Shown: piece after piece, positions 37,301-48,390 of the stretch
Layout of the letters: each line of letters starts with the position of its first letter
Position numbering within the stretch: position 1 is the stretch's first letter
Assembly (NCBI GenBank): GCA_019009955.1
Contig: CM032228.1
Span: 224,021,001-224,085,000 of the forward strand
From: Riptortus pedestris
Lineage: Eukaryota > Arthropoda > Insecta > Hemiptera > Alydidae
DNA length: 64,000 bases
Direction of reading: 5' to 3'
Program-made: the position numbers and the translations under genes
The notes under the pieces: model-generated
Database searches by the model: none
What the model saw: only the letters and a program-made list of their open reading frames with translations
What the model was told of the DNA's origin: nothing

Positions 37301-40300
37301 GGCCTCCAAAATATCCATACAATATTTTTCTAGGTAGACTGCCAAACGCCATTCATTCTGTTTTAACTAAATAGATTATTGTAGGTTGTCAATATAGATC
37401 CAAAAGTTCTCCCACAGGACTTCCGGCCATAGCCAGATGAACTTGTCTCTCCACTATCGAAGAGAGAAGGGAATAATCTTCAAGCTGTTGCACGAAAAAT
37501 GCCCTAGATATAACCTAATTATGGCCATGGTTTTGCAAGAGCTTCCACCTAAATATATAATTTTTCACTCATACCTAAAGAATTTCTTTTCCCCCAAGAA
37601 TAATTATTTAATGTACTCATGAAAGTTGTTGTTTATTCTTAGCATCTATGTATATTACTGGGTGGCTTACATTTAGTATAAACTCTTCTCTTTAATTTGA
37701 TTGAACAGAAATCCTTAATATTTATTCAATTTCATTTATTCTAGATCCATGTCTAGAGAAACGAAAAAAAAAAAATGGTGCAAAGTCCATCACGCAAGGG
37801 CTGCATGTAAATACTAAGGGCTTCCTCTCTTTTCACACATAGAAAACATCTTAATGCTAGCTAGCCGTCATTCATCTCTTAGTAAGCATTATTTGCTAAG
37901 AAAAGTGAAATTTAATTTTCTACTGAGATTTTCAAAGCTACAACAGCTTAAAGTGATAATTTCAAGAGCAGAGGAGTATGGATTTCTGAAGGTTGAAGTA
38001 TTACATATACCAACAAATTCAGCCAATATTACAGAAGATAAAATCGATTAAAATAGGAATTTTTGGAAATTACTTTATGGAAAAGGTTCATCTTATATAA
38101 TTTTTCAATCCTAGACATAATATCGGTGCTAATTACTGTATAAGATTTCCTTCTGCTCTATACCCCTTCCTCTCCTCATGATCTGGATGTGAGTGAATTG
38201 GTGTTATATAACAAATTGCAGACTACGGTCTGTGAAGTGGTTAATAGGTAAAGATTGGAAAAAAGAATGAAAATTTGAAATAGAAGAGACAAAAATATAC
38301 CTGAAACCAACTTTTCCCGAAAAGTCAATATTGATTGTGAAAAAAATATATTCCAAAAAAAATTTGTTTAGTACGTGGATGAAATATAATCTTATTTATT
38401 TTGACTTGATTAAATATTCTGATAGAAAAATATTCTTATAGCATAAAGAACAAGATTTTCTGATTTCCATATTATTATTTTTCTTTTTTATCAAATAAGA
38501 AGGAGAAAGAGTAATAAAACTTTTCAGGGAGAAAGGTTGAAAAAGAAGAATTCCCCCAAGAAAAAATGAGAATAAACTTACAGGAGGTCATTTAAAAGTT
38601 TTTTTATTTCTAATTTAAATTCTGAATTGTACAGCCAGCAAGATAATTTAGTAATCTAAATAACAAATATGTAATACTTTTACTTACTTATCTAGTCTGT
38701 CTTTATATCTAGAAAATCCCATTGCGATTCTTGCAGCATAGTTAGCAATGTCAGAAAATCCTCTGAACTGTCTAGGTGGGAATACCATTCCTGCAAATAC
38801 ATAAAGGAATTTCTAGTCACTCTGATTCTTGAAAATTGTTGTTATTTAAATATATATATATTTATCAAAATAATTTATTTATTTAGGTTGTTCGCCATTT
38901 AAGCGATTCACACTTTTTCTTATTATAAAACTATAATAGTTTAGGTAAAGCCACCTTATAAAAACAAAATAAAATCGAACGGTTAAAAAAATCTACAGTT
39001 ATAGGTAAAAGCACTTTTTTTTTTTTCCAGTGGAAATTGTTCTGAGCAAAAATCTAATTCATGAAGTCTAATGTTTAATTATTTAATGTTAAATCTGGTT
39101 GTAAAGTTGTGGTTCTTTGAGGTGTTTCATGATTATTGTAATGTAAACGCTGTTGTAGTAGTTCTGATAGGTTGGTGTGTAAGTTCTTGTCGGTTATTAG
39201 TCTGCAGTCTGTAAGTAAGTGTTTGATAGTTAGTTGTGTATGGCAGAGTGTACATAATGGTGGTTCAGTACTAGTCATGAGGTGTCCGTGTGTTATCCGT
39301 GAATGGCCATGTCTCGAGCAAGGAAGGACTACTTCTTCTCTTCTAGTGTCCCGGATTACTTGAGTGCCATTCACGAATAGTGTCTTTTATTTCTCATAGT
39401 TTTGTGTGTGTCTGACGCCATTTCAATTCCCATTTTAAGCTGACCTCTTTTTTAATAAGTTTAATGGCATCGTATAATATCATCAGTGTGTAATATGTCA
39501 AGTTGAGTCGCTAATTTTGCATGTTTGTCAGCCAAAATATTTTCCGTGATGTCTGAATGTCCTGGTATCCAATGGGTAGTTATTACTTTATCCATTGGAT
39601 ACCAGGACATTCAAAATTAGTGAAATATAGTAACAAGTAGCTTAGTATTTTTCCATTTGTATACTCCCACATCCTAGGCTGTACCAAAATATCTTAATTT
39701 TGTATCGAATGTTGTAACAATTTTTGTATAATACCTTTGTTGTATTGGACACAAATAAAATTTTCTTTTCTTTTTTCCATTTGTATACTCAGTTTTCCGG
39801 TATATTTTCTTAAAGCCTCTTAATAACGTAGCGATGATGACTATTGAAAATGTCAGAAGTGATGATATATTTGAATGTTTAGCTTCAACCCACGTCACCC
39901 ACTATTGTCAACATCAGAGAACATTTGTATGTTTACAAAAGCCCGTCAATCTGGAACTGCGTAAACAAAACAGATTTCCCACTTCCACGAATATAACACT
40001 CATAACGCCAAAATACGATATGTTCACCATTTCTTTCTTTCATGGGGTTATATGATAAACGTCCGTCACGCAGGGTCTATTCCGAAATTAATCTATCTAA
40101 TTTCCGAAATTTTTCTTCAAATGTCCGACGATCCTACCTAGTAGATGACAAAACGTCCGTCACGCAGGGGCTGCGTAAACTAAGCAGATTTCCCTCGTGA
40201 AGTTTTACAATAGAGAAATTTCACGAGAGCCGAGCAGTTAATGAAACGGCCGAACTAGCTTTTGGCGGGAAAGACACTTCGTCCGTTAGCCGCCCAGGAT

Positions 40301-40592
40301 TTAATAAAAATGCAAATATCTCGGTTAATATTCAAGATAGAGAATAAATGTATATGACAATATTTATAGTAAATGTAATTTGTAAGAAGATTGACTATGC
40401 ACAATTTTTCGATCCGACGAATAGTAACGGAGATATTTCGAATTTTCGAAAATCCCCCCCTCTAAATCCCCCCCCCTTCCCGTGGTTCGATTTCAGCCGT
40501 TAACAAACTTGTCATATCTTTTTACATAAAACGACTAAATATCGAGTTTGGTAACGATCAAACAAAAATTGCGACCACTAGAGCGTTAACAG

Positions 40593-40656
<64 letters not shown>

Positions 40657-40795
40657 AGTTTTGAAGGGACCTCTTTTTCTCTACTACTTAGGATCGATGG
40701 ACATTTGAAGAAAAAATTCGAAAATTCCGTCATGAGTTCAACCTCAATAGCTGATTTCCCTTAAGGGAAATCTGCTAAAATGAGGTCCGCTCAAA

Positions 40796-40858
<63 letters not shown>

Positions 40859-43360
40859 GTTACCACTCTAGCGGTCGCAATTTTTGTTTGATCGTTACGA
40901 AATTCGATACTTAGTCATTTTATGTAAAAAGAAAGATCAAGTTCGTTCACGACGGAAATTGGACCAGGGGAAGGGGGGGGTTTAGGGTGGGAGAAGTTTG
41001 AAAATTCGAAATATCTCCGTAACTATAAGTCAGATTGAAAACGTCTATAGAACAAATCTTATTGAAAATTAAATGTAATATATTTGCATTTTCAATTTTC
41101 ATCCTTCAGTAACCCCCCCCCCTTATACTCGTGTTACATAAACAATACTCTGTTATATAATAAACCACATTTAAATACCCAGTACTGTTTTCCCGAGACG
41201 TTTATTATACGAGATACATGCGAATATGTTCTCGTGACCTCTGCCCCCCCCCCGTCTTAAATTCTTGGACTACTAAAATTTTATTAATTGAGATACAAAT
41301 TATTCTGATTCAGTATAAATTACTGCACTAGATATATTACATACTTTTCAATAAAATTAATATGTTATATTCTGATATGTTTCAGTTATTGTTACTCTTC
41401 CCGCCTGGAGGTGAAAGATTTATTATTGTAGTTTGTATTTATTCACGGTGCTCTTGTGTTAGCAGTATGTAGGTTTATCTATTATCAAACTTCACGAGGG
41501 AAATCTGCTTAGTTTACGCAGCCCCTGCATGACGGACTTTTCAGAACTATTGAAGCATTTTCAACAAAACCCGCACTCATGTTTGTGGCAATGAAAATTA
41601 GCCCTTGTTACTACTCGATAATTATTTTATTGAGATTATTTTACTGAGCGGCATCTCAATAAAATAATAATAATAGAAGCACACTCGAATTAATGAAGAT
41701 ATTGACAAATATGTGCTACGAATTAGAAATATGTATATCCCCACTCCTAAGAATGGTAGTGAAGTATGAAATAGCGTATGTTATCAATATTTATTTCGTC
41801 AAAACATTAGTCAATTCTATTGAGGTATTTTTAAGTATCACGATTTTTTCATGTGGTGCCCAGAATCATAATTCATAAAATCAGAAGTTCAAAATTTATA
41901 AATGTAAATAACGTTTTAGAACCAGAATTATTACCCTTAAATAGCTTGTCCTACATTTTCCCATTAAAGCAATATTAATGAAGGTGTAGCTGCAACGTTC
42001 GTTGCCGTGGTAACTTAATGAACGTAGTCAAGGTAACATAATGAACGTTGCCATGGTAACATAATGAACGTTCCCTTGGCAACAGATCCAACCAGATGTT
42101 TACAAGAGAAGATTGTGATACTAATATTTTTTTTTCAGAATTATTTTTGGTAACTCTTAAAGCATTATTAGAAGTGTAAACATGTATATTGATTCTAATG
42201 AAATAATTGTGTTTTTTAAATGTTCGTTTTCATTTACTTAACTTAAAAAGATATTGACGAGCATGTGTTTTCACTTCAAAGCAATCCCCTCCCTCAATCA
42301 GGATATTTTGCTATTTTAATATAGCTTAGGTTGTTCCTTTGGATAGTTGTCTCACAAATATGAAAGCTCACAGATATTTTCAGAGCTCTTTTTGATTGAT
42401 TGAGTAAGGGAGGACAAATAGGCAAGATTTTCAATTTGGTGCCATTGTTCTTAGAATGGTTTAATATGCCAAAAAAGGTATCCCAGCCAAATTTGAAAAG
42501 AAACTCATAGAAACTTTATATTTTTGAATTCACGTTTTACCGCTTGTATAATCCATCATACTACTTGACTTATTATTTATTTGTCAAAAAGTGACTGCCT
42601 TGCTTTTAAGGTGATCGATAGTTATAAATCATTAATACGAAAAAAATACGACGTCTATAACTTCTCAAAATGAATTGTATTTCTATTTTAAAAATTAAAA
42701 AAGTCCGTCACGCAGCAGGGGCTGCGTAAACTAAGCAGATTTCCCCTGTGAAGTTTTACAATAGAGAAATCTGCATACTGGTAACACAACACCACCGTGA
42801 TTAGATAATGAGAAATCTTTCAGTTAATTAAAATAAATTCCCAACTGAAACGGCTTCTGAATTGTAAGAATAATTTATATTTTAATAACTTAAATTTTAG
42901 TAGTCCAAGAACTAAAGAAGGGGGGGGGGCGGATGAACAGAACGCATTTGCATAAATCTCACAAAGTAAGGAAGGTAAGGTAAGGTTAGAAACGACAGGT
43001 TAGAAGAAGCTTCCGCCTGAGCCGAGAAATGACGAAGATGGCCGACGTAATCCTAACTATACCCGACCACAAACTTCATAAAAATGCAAATATCTCGGTT
43101 AATATTCAAGATAGAGAATAAATGTATATAACAATATTTATAGTAAATTTAATTTGCAATAAGATTGGTTCTATACAAGTTTTCGATCCGATGCATAATA
43201 ACGGAGATATTTTGAATTTTCAAAAATCCCCCCTCTTAACCCCCCTCCCTCTTGTCCGATTTCAGCCATTAACGAACTTGATCTGTCTTTTTACATAAAA
43301 CGGTTAAATATCGAGTTTCGTAACGATCAAACAAAATTGCGACCGCTAGAGCGTTAACAG

Positions 43361-43416
<56 letters not shown>

Positions 43417-44441
43417 TTTTGAACGGACCTGAAAGAAAATTTTCGAAAATCGCGTCATGAGTACGACCTCAATAGCTGATTTCCCTTAAAGGAAATCTGC
43501 TAAAATGAAGTTGTCTCCATGTCTTGGGTAGATCAAATTATTTAATGTTTGTTCCTAATTAATGTATAGATGCCCTTAAGTCAGTCAGCCATTATTTAAT
43601 CTCAGCCTCAAGATATTGTGTTTATTCACAACTGTCTTCATTAAATATACTTAAATTAGGCTGCCAACAATAGAATATGGTAATTCTACCGTTCTTGGGT
43701 GCGTAGTTTTTAACTTGACTAGCAACTTAGTTTGATGAATTTAGTTGTAAACTTCTAGTTCCTCAAAGTTAACTCCCTCTGAGCCCGTAAACTCTAGAAA
43801 GTAACCATATTATGGTAATTAACGTTTCAGAAATTCGAGCATAGTAGGAACCGGAGGTTAAGTCGGGGGAGTGGCTTAAGCAGAAAAGTTTGTACTTTGT
43901 TGCTTTAGGGAGGAACATTTAATAATAATGCTTATGATGGCTAATTCTAGCTGATAAGAGAAGGGAGGAGAGGAACAATTAGGAAGGAAGCGATTGTAAC
44001 CCCTGGCGCTATCTGTGGCTGACTTGGGGAGGATTCTTTATCTAGATCCAGGAGGCTCATCTATATGCATGAGGGATGCCTTTCCCGCCTCAGCGCGGCA
44101 AAACTAATGTTTTCCTACGAATCAACCCTCTCTAGGGAGCCCTTTGATCAATCCTCCCTTCTCATTTCCATATAACGGAATTTTCTATACTTTTGAGAAG
44201 ATCAGAAGTTTTCTTCTTTCAATAAGACATCACTTGAAGAGGCAATTTTATTCGGAGAATCTAAAAACCAGAACTTTTCCCCTCCATAAATCTTAATTCG
44301 ATTTATTAAAATCACAAAATTAAAAGAATAATAATAAAACTAATGAACTAATTGTAAAAAGGAGCAGTTACCTGGGTTTGAATTTATTGGGAGGTTCAGT
44401 GGTACATTAAGATACATGTCGCTGAGCCACCAATCGTAAGC
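22713..44441 (-). CDS. ChAT: Choline acetyltransferase, C-terminal 563 residues in ten exons
   Basis: The enzyme makes acetylcholine from choline and acetyl-CoA in cholinergic neurons. Ten minus-strand segments (44441-44372, 38790-38688, 36182-36002, 35924-35753, 33629-33409, 31451-31222, 29486-29364, 26621-26438, 25198-25001, 22922-22713) have AG/GT borders and join in a single frame to a TAG. The product reads AYDWWLSDMY, PINSNPGMVFPPRQF, PLCMAQNYRL, GTRDETSMAHQMIHGGGS, GLCYEHSASEA (catalytic His at about residue 264), FIKSCKVSPDAYIQMALQLA, ATYESASLRRFRLGRVD, LSTSQ and FMGYGPVVPDGYGASYN. These blocks follow the carnitine/choline acyltransferase family in order, and RDET.MAH.MIHGGGS is typical of insect ChAT rather than carnitine acetyltransferase. 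About 120 N-terminal residues are missing. No frameshift or stop is seen. Confidence 0.93.
23460..23580 (-). repeat. SINE 3' portion, minus, facing the next SINE
   Basis: On the minus strand it carries CCACCCTGGCTAGAAAAGGG and CCATCCCAATTAGCC as in other SINE bodies, but no tRNA-like head. Confidence 0.7.
23587..23833 (+). mobile_element. tRNA-derived SINE in the last ChAT intron
   Basis: Best preserved copy: GGCTCAGGTTAGCCATGTG, AGTTAAAGCGTTGACCTTAA, GGCGAGTTCGATTCTAGCC (B box) and a body ending CCGTCCCAATTAGCCTGAG with an (AAT)n tail. Confidence 0.85.
24259..24479 (+). mobile_element. SINE with a deletion in the B-box region
   Basis: GGGGCTCAGGTTAGCCATATG is followed by AAGCGTTGACC. The GTTCGATT stretch is missing (GGCGAGTCTGGG). 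(AAT)n tail. Confidence 0.8.
24500..24960 (-). repeat. Family H central sequence, strongly diverged
   Basis: TAATAGCTGAAGTCGGACC, a G-run and ATGTTTAATATCTCAG resemble H internal modules. No termini. Confidence 0.4.
25001..25198 (-). CDS. ChAT: ChAT exon with the STSQ motif
   Basis: 66 codons, phase 0 at both ends. Contains QTEVMVDNILGQGIDNHLLG and ends HFALSTSQ, the conserved STS motif that contacts the substrate in this family. Confidence 0.93.
25202..26437. other. ChAT intron with unclassified ORFs
   Basis: A 118-codon plus-strand frame (26012-26368) and a 73-codon minus frame overlap. Neither resembles a known domain by eye. Treated as chance or old repeat. Confidence 0.3.
26438..26621 (-). 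CDS. ChAT: ChAT exon with the YESAS..GRVD motif
   Basis: One base plus 61 codons. Contains TATYESASLRRFRLGRVDC then IRSA, followed by a variable loop. Acceptor TTTTCTAG, donor GTAAGT. Confidence 0.93.
27030..27066 (+). repeat. SINE tail scrap
   Basis: CCTAATTAGCCATAGTAG and AAAAGTGGACG match the SINE tail only. Confidence 0.45.
27735..28880 (+). repeat. Family S copy, old, one internal unit
   Basis: The head GGTTTCGCTCAGAAAATCAT and GATGCTGAATGATAATGG is a diverged version of the S head. One internal unit ends near 28690, then AAAATTCGGTTCAG and GTAACAAGCAGACACCAAAG and a short TA run. It is more diverged than the copies at 876 and 11367. Confidence 0.65.
29364..29486 (-). CDS. ChAT: ChAT exon (GYGKNFIKSC..QMALQLAYYK)
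   Basis: It begins with one base completing the previous codon, then LIEDLDYYVFRFDGYGKNF, and ends with AA completing a Lys with the next exon. Acceptor TTCCAG, donor GTGAGT. Confidence 0.92.
31222..31451 (-). CDS. ChAT: ChAT exon with the catalytic histidine
   Basis: It encodes IIIGTDGVNGLCYEHS and then a less conserved linker to AARSID. The His of YEHS is the general base of carnitine/choline acyltransferases. Phase 0 start, phase 2 end. Confidence 0.93.
31680..32030 (-). repeat. Family H copy, minus, with a 68-bp TA run
   Basis: A degraded 3' end (CAGCTATGTTGGTTGTACTC), TA repeats at 31704-31771, then CTAGCAGTCGAAATTTTAG and AACTCGATATTTAAAC as in other minus copies. The 5' end is missing. 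Confidence 0.65.
32031..32217 (-). mobile_element. Family H minimal copy (~187 bp)
   Basis: It has the reversed 3' end (TTAGCAGATTTCCCTTAAG) and, only about 130 bp later, the reversed 5' end (GGGAAATCTGCTTAG, GACGGACTTTT). The whole centre is missing apart from a short TA stretch. Confidence 0.75.
32428..32972 (-). mobile_element. Family H copy, both ends present (545 bp)
   Basis: Left: TTTTAGCAGATTTCCCTTCG hairpin. Right: CTTAGTTTACGCAGCCCC and GACGGACTTTT. The TA run in its middle is flanked by inverted copies of AGGTCCGTTCAAAACTG. Confidence 0.8.
33068..33147 (-). repeat. Possible family H 5'-end scrap
   Basis: GGAAATATGCTTAGCTTCTG followed by CTTGGCGGG is a weak match to the reversed 5' end. 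Confidence 0.35.
33409..33629 (-). CDS. ChAT: ChAT exon with RDET..MIHGGGS
   Basis: It encodes LKLIESSLFLICLDQKPLG, a Gly-rich linker, GTRDETSMAHQMIHGGGS and NRWFDKTIQ. The stretch is diagnostic for insect ChAT. Donor GTATCT. Confidence 0.93.
33650..34326. other. ChAT intron sequence with a CRE-like palindrome
   Basis: No repeat family or exon recognised. A perfect TGACGTCA lies near 33669, about 40 bp upstream of the 33409-33629 exon. A 66-codon frame at 34040 has no recognisable domain. Confidence 0.35.
34327..34377 (+). repeat. Poly(A) tract, 51 bp
   Basis: Uninterrupted A run. It could be a retroposon tail, but no retroposon body was recognised to its left. Confidence 0.9.
35753..35924 (-). 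CDS. ChAT: ChAT exon (FYAVHL..GLLTSAQRHVWAEMREELLD)
   Basis: 57 codons plus one base. GLLTSAQRHVWAEMRE is the family's 'GLLTa..R..Wa..Re' block. Donor GTAAGT. Confidence 0.92.
36002..36182 (-). CDS. ChAT: ChAT exon (PLCMAQNYRL..VACRNK)
   Basis: One base plus 60 codons. REIPVEKATSREKGQPLCMA and the following YRL match the family. It is separated from the next exon by a short 77-bp intron. Confidence 0.92.
36800..37360. other. Overlapping opposite ORFs in a ChAT intron, unclassified
   Basis: A 139-codon plus frame and an 80-codon minus frame overlap in a stretch slightly richer in GC than its surroundings. The minus frame (SLPRKILYGYF) faintly resembles the tail of LINE polyproteins. Too weak to name. 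Confidence 0.3.
37783..37830 (+). repeat. Family H 5'-end scrap
   Basis: GTCCATCACGCAAGGGCTGC followed by TGTAAATACTAAG matches the H 5' end with several changes. Confidence 0.5.
38688..38790 (-). CDS. ChAT: ChAT exon (MVFPPRQF..RYKDRLD)
   Basis: The GA at its start completes Gly with the upstream exon, giving NPGMVFPPRQF. Ends in AA for Lys. Acceptor TTTGCAG, donor GTAAGT. Confidence 0.92.
39060..39602 (-). pseudogene. LINE 3' fragment: RNase H end plus CCHC-like tail
   Basis: On the minus strand: ITTHWIPGHSDITENILADK (end of an RNase H domain), then KWELKWRQTHTKL, RREEVVLPCSRHGHSRITHG and CTLCHTQLTIKHLLTDC. This is the same order as the RNase H and Cys-His region at 56210-57054. Stops and frameshifts are present. 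The 5' break lies at a short inverted duplication. Confidence 0.75.
39576..39622. repeat. 24-bp inverted repeat at the LINE 5' break
   Basis: ATGTCCTGGTATCCAATGG and its reverse complement CCATTGGATACCAGGACAT are separated by 15 bp. Both arms derive from the same RNase H codons (HWIPGHS). Confidence 0.85.
40085..41541 (-). mobile_element. Family H copy, minus, split by another H copy
   Basis: The left part (CTTCAAATGTCCGACGATCC to GATGACAAAA) and the right part (AATGAGGTCCGCTCAAAACC, TA run 40801-40856, then GAAATCTGCTTAGTTTACGC and GACGGACTTTT) join when 40156-40778 is removed. The outer 3' tip is rearranged. Confidence 0.75.
40156..40778 (+). mobile_element. Family H complete copy nested in another H copy
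   Basis: It begins TCCGTCACGCAGG and ends in the hairpin GATTTCCCTTAAGGGAAATC then TGCTAA. Length 623 bp. It carries a TA run at 40599-40653. Confidence 0.85.
41542..42700. other. ChAT intron, no feature recognised
   Basis: AT-rich. Includes three short direct repeats of AATGAACGTTGCC or variants near 42016-42070. Confidence 0.35.
42704..43503 (+). mobile_element. Family H complete copy (800 bp)
   Basis: Starts TCCGTCACGCAGCAGGGG (a 3-bp expansion in the 5' hairpin). TA run at 43366-43414. Ends TTTCCCTTAAAGGAAATCTG then CTAA. Confidence 0.85.
44372..44441 (-). CDS. ChAT: ChAT exon, most upstream one recognised (AYDWWLSDMY..NSNP)
   Basis: 23 codons plus one base, phase 0 at its start. Acceptor TTTTTCAG, donor GTAACT. 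AYDWW and LPINSNP are strongly conserved. The preceding exon should end near a '..NW' codon pair and was not found in this window. Confidence 0.9.
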
Positions 44442-44639
44442 CTGAAAAAGTAAAATTTCATACTTAACATAGAATAGAAAATAATTTAAATAAATACTAT
44501 TTGTTAAGAACAATTTAGTTTTAAAAAAAGGGTCCATTAGCAAACCATAATCTTTGCTCGTTTAGTAAATTTTACTAATAAAAAAGAGATAGAGAAACAA
44601 AGTCTTCGATTATTTTAAAGAAATTAAATTTGATTAAAT

Positions 44640-45035
<396 letters not shown>

Positions 45036-45617
45036 TGTTACGTTTTATTACAAAACCAGTAATAAAACGTTGTTAATAAGAGTTCTTTTGGATTGCAAGA
45101 TTAAACACACACACAAGTTTCACAGTTTAACACTGCACGATTTATTTCACAATGCACAATACTCTTGGTTAATTATTACTACTCACAGAATTACACTGAT
45201 AGTGTCACTGTTCTTTAAGTTACACAGTCATTAATAATTCACTCACGGTCACTGTCCTTTACTTCGCGGCACAACACTGTCTTAAACACGGCCCTAAACT
45301 GGTCCTTACAGACACGGCACAACACTTTTCTTCACGGCACAACACTTTACCGCACTGCACTAAGTCGCATTGTAGCGCTGAACATCCCTCGAAGACCGTC
45401 GAGCGTCAACTCAACTGTGGGGTACTGTGAGAGTCCCTTATATACACCTGTAGAAGGGCCTAGGCTTAGAAGGGGCCAGTTCGAGAAAGGTCCAGAAGTT
45501 CCTGCTTCCAGCTATAATTAGATTCTGCGGGCCGCCCTAAATAGATCGGCCCTAATTAGATGAAACGCACGGCTCCCTCTCCTTCAGACAATCTTTCACT
45601 TATTAACTTTCGCAACA
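45036..45617 (-). mobile_element. Solo LTR (Gypsy-like)
   Basis: On the minus strand it starts TGTTGCGAAAGTTAATAAG and ends AATAAAACGTAACA, so it has TG..CA borders. A TATA-like GTGTATATAAGGGACTC and an AATAAA near the end lie in the right order for promoter and polyadenylation in an LTR. ATAT flanks both sides (45032-45035 and 45618-45621), although the left one lies in a TA run. No internal retrotransposon sequence adjoins. Confidence 0.8.
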
Positions 45618-46039
45618 ATATACAATATCTGTTAAAGAAACTCTCCGACGTTATATAATAAAGAAACAAACCGCTAAATGATGAATAGAATGAAAAAACA
45701 AGCCCAAATTACTAATAAATATCAACTTTTATTAAGACACATTAAATACTCTGACTTCTAGAACGTTGCTTAACTCGCTCGAAAATTCTTTGATGGAACA
45801 ACTATATCTTACAGAGTATCTCTATGAATGTTGAGAGAAATTGTGACATTCGACCAAAGACCGTTGGATTTGTCTGAAATTTATTTTTGAATTCCCACAA
45901 TCTTGAGTATTCAGCAAAGCTGTAATTGACATATTAGACTCCTTCCATTTTCTGGTTCTATGATTTGAATTAAGTAACCTGAAAAAGTACTTTTAAGATT
46001 TAAACCTCTATTTACTAAAACAGCGATAAATTTGAATTG

Positions 46040-46470
46040 GTTTGCTATATAAGTAAGCTTAAAAAGAAAATGGAATCTTGATGAAGCTAATGGATATAAA
46101 ATTGTTTCGGAATAGCAGAAAATTACTTAACGGTGCTCCCCAAGGGTCAATATTAGGCTCATTTCTTCTTTATATTAACGACCTGCCATCTAACCTTAAT
46201 ACTATGGAAAATCTACTTTATGTGGATGACAGTTGTTTAATTAAAGAAAAAACTGGGGCAGAAAAATAAGCAGGTTGGCTTGACATTTTGGAGTATTGTA
46301 ATAAAGGAAACATTTTCATTTAAAGCTTACTTAAACAATTCAACTGAACCGTCATTTTTACAATTCAACAATCAAGTCATTTTACTAGTTCCTGTCATAA
46401 GTGTTGTCTGTGGGCAAAAACAAAAATCGAGCTGTGAAATGCAGAAAAAACTGAGCGAATAAGCAAAATC
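46040..46470 (+). pseudogene. Non-LTR reverse transcriptase fragment
   Basis: The frame at 46078 reads KLLNGAPQGSILGSFLLYIN, then DLPSNL and LLYVDDSCLI. These are the 'GVPQGSxLGPLLF' and 'Y/FADD' blocks of CR1/Jockey-like reverse transcriptases. It lacks the rest of the enzyme. Related fragments lie at 58200-58740 and 62600-63250. Confidence 0.75.
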
Positions 46471-46928
46471 TTCTTTTTTTTTTTACACTGGAATGAGTTA
46501 ACAAATATCTTATGGTAGACTCCATTACTAACATATTACGGTTATTTACATAACAGGTTCATTTGTGGTTCAGTGATTTGGTTAACTCAAAAATCAGATG
46601 TGATCTATTAAATTGCAAACATATCTAATAAAATTAAAATGTATTTTTTCAATAGTAAAAATTTGAATCTTCCTTTTTATATATTTAATTTTATTTTTAT
46701 CGGTAATAAAATTTATAAATATGTATATATCATAAAACAAAATGCAACGACGTGCTTCAAAAACAAAAGATTGGGCATCTTTTATTCAAGTACTTATTTA
46801 ATTTAAGTATTTCAAAGGTTTTTTTTTCTGTAATATTCAAATATTTTAGTTCCAACTTTAGCTCCTTAACGATTTTATACTTCACAGGTTAATCAAGAGT
46901 GCAACAGTCTCACTTCTTAAACTATTTT

Positions 46929-47506
46929 TTAGCAGATTTCCCCTTAAGGGAAATCAGCTATTGAGGTTGTACTCATGACGGAATTTTTTCTTCAAATGTC
47001 CATAGATCCTACCTAGTAGATGACAAAAATGAGGTCCGTTCAAAACTATATATATATATATATATATACTTGTCTGTTACCGCTCTAGCGGTGCAAGTTT
47101 TGTTTAATCGTTACCAAACTCGATATTTAGTCGTTTTATGTAAAAAGAAAGATCAAGTTCGTTAACGGCTGAAATCGGAACAGTGGGAGGGGGGGGGGTT
47201 AAAGGGGAGGATTTTAGAAAATTAGAAATATCTCCGTTACTATTCGTCGGATCGAAACATTGTACAGAATCAATCGTATTGCAAATTACATTTACTATAA
47301 ATATTGTTACATACATTTATTCTCTATCTTGAACATTAACTGAGATATTTGCATTTTTATTAAATCGACGGCTAACGGGCGAGAGTGACTTTCCCGCCAA
47401 TAGCTCGTTTGGCCGTTTCCTTGATTGCTAGGTTCTCGTAAAATTTCTGTATAGTAAACTTTCACGTGGAAAATCTGCTTAGTTTACGCATCCCCTGCGT
47501 GACGGA
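46929..47506 (-). mobile_element. Family H complete copy, minus (578 bp)
   Basis: Left TTAGCAGATTTCCCCTTAAG, TA run at about 47046-47068, CTGTTACCGCTCTAGCGG, right CTTAGTTTACGCATCCCC and GACGGA. Confidence 0.85.
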
Positions 47507-47594
47507 CTTTCTGTTGTATCTCGTTGACCTCTACAATAGTGCTTGTTCAATATTTTGAAATTAAATTTCCTCCCAGCCAATTTCTCCCGCTGTT

Positions 47595-48245
<651 letters not shown>

Positions 48246-48390
48246 ATGTCAGTGTGCAGTTACACTGTTGGCAAATGGGTCTGTCTCGTCCAGTCCAGTG
48301 TAAGTACGCATTTTTCAGCCGTGAGTGGCCTATTCGTAATCGGGTCAAGACGACCTCTTCCTCTTTTCAATTTCTTTAAGACCATTCAAA
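48246..48390 (-). pseudogene. LINE C-terminal fragment
   Basis: Minus frame: REVVLTRLRIGHSRLKNAY, then CQQCNCTL. Same Cys-His tail type as at 39060 and 56614. Confidence 0.65.

Noticed and set aside
22713..44441. Carnitine acetyltransferase instead of ChAT
   Set aside because: The RDET.MAH.MIHGGGS, SNPGMVFPPR and GLCYEHS stretches match insect choline acetyltransferase better than carnitine enzymes.
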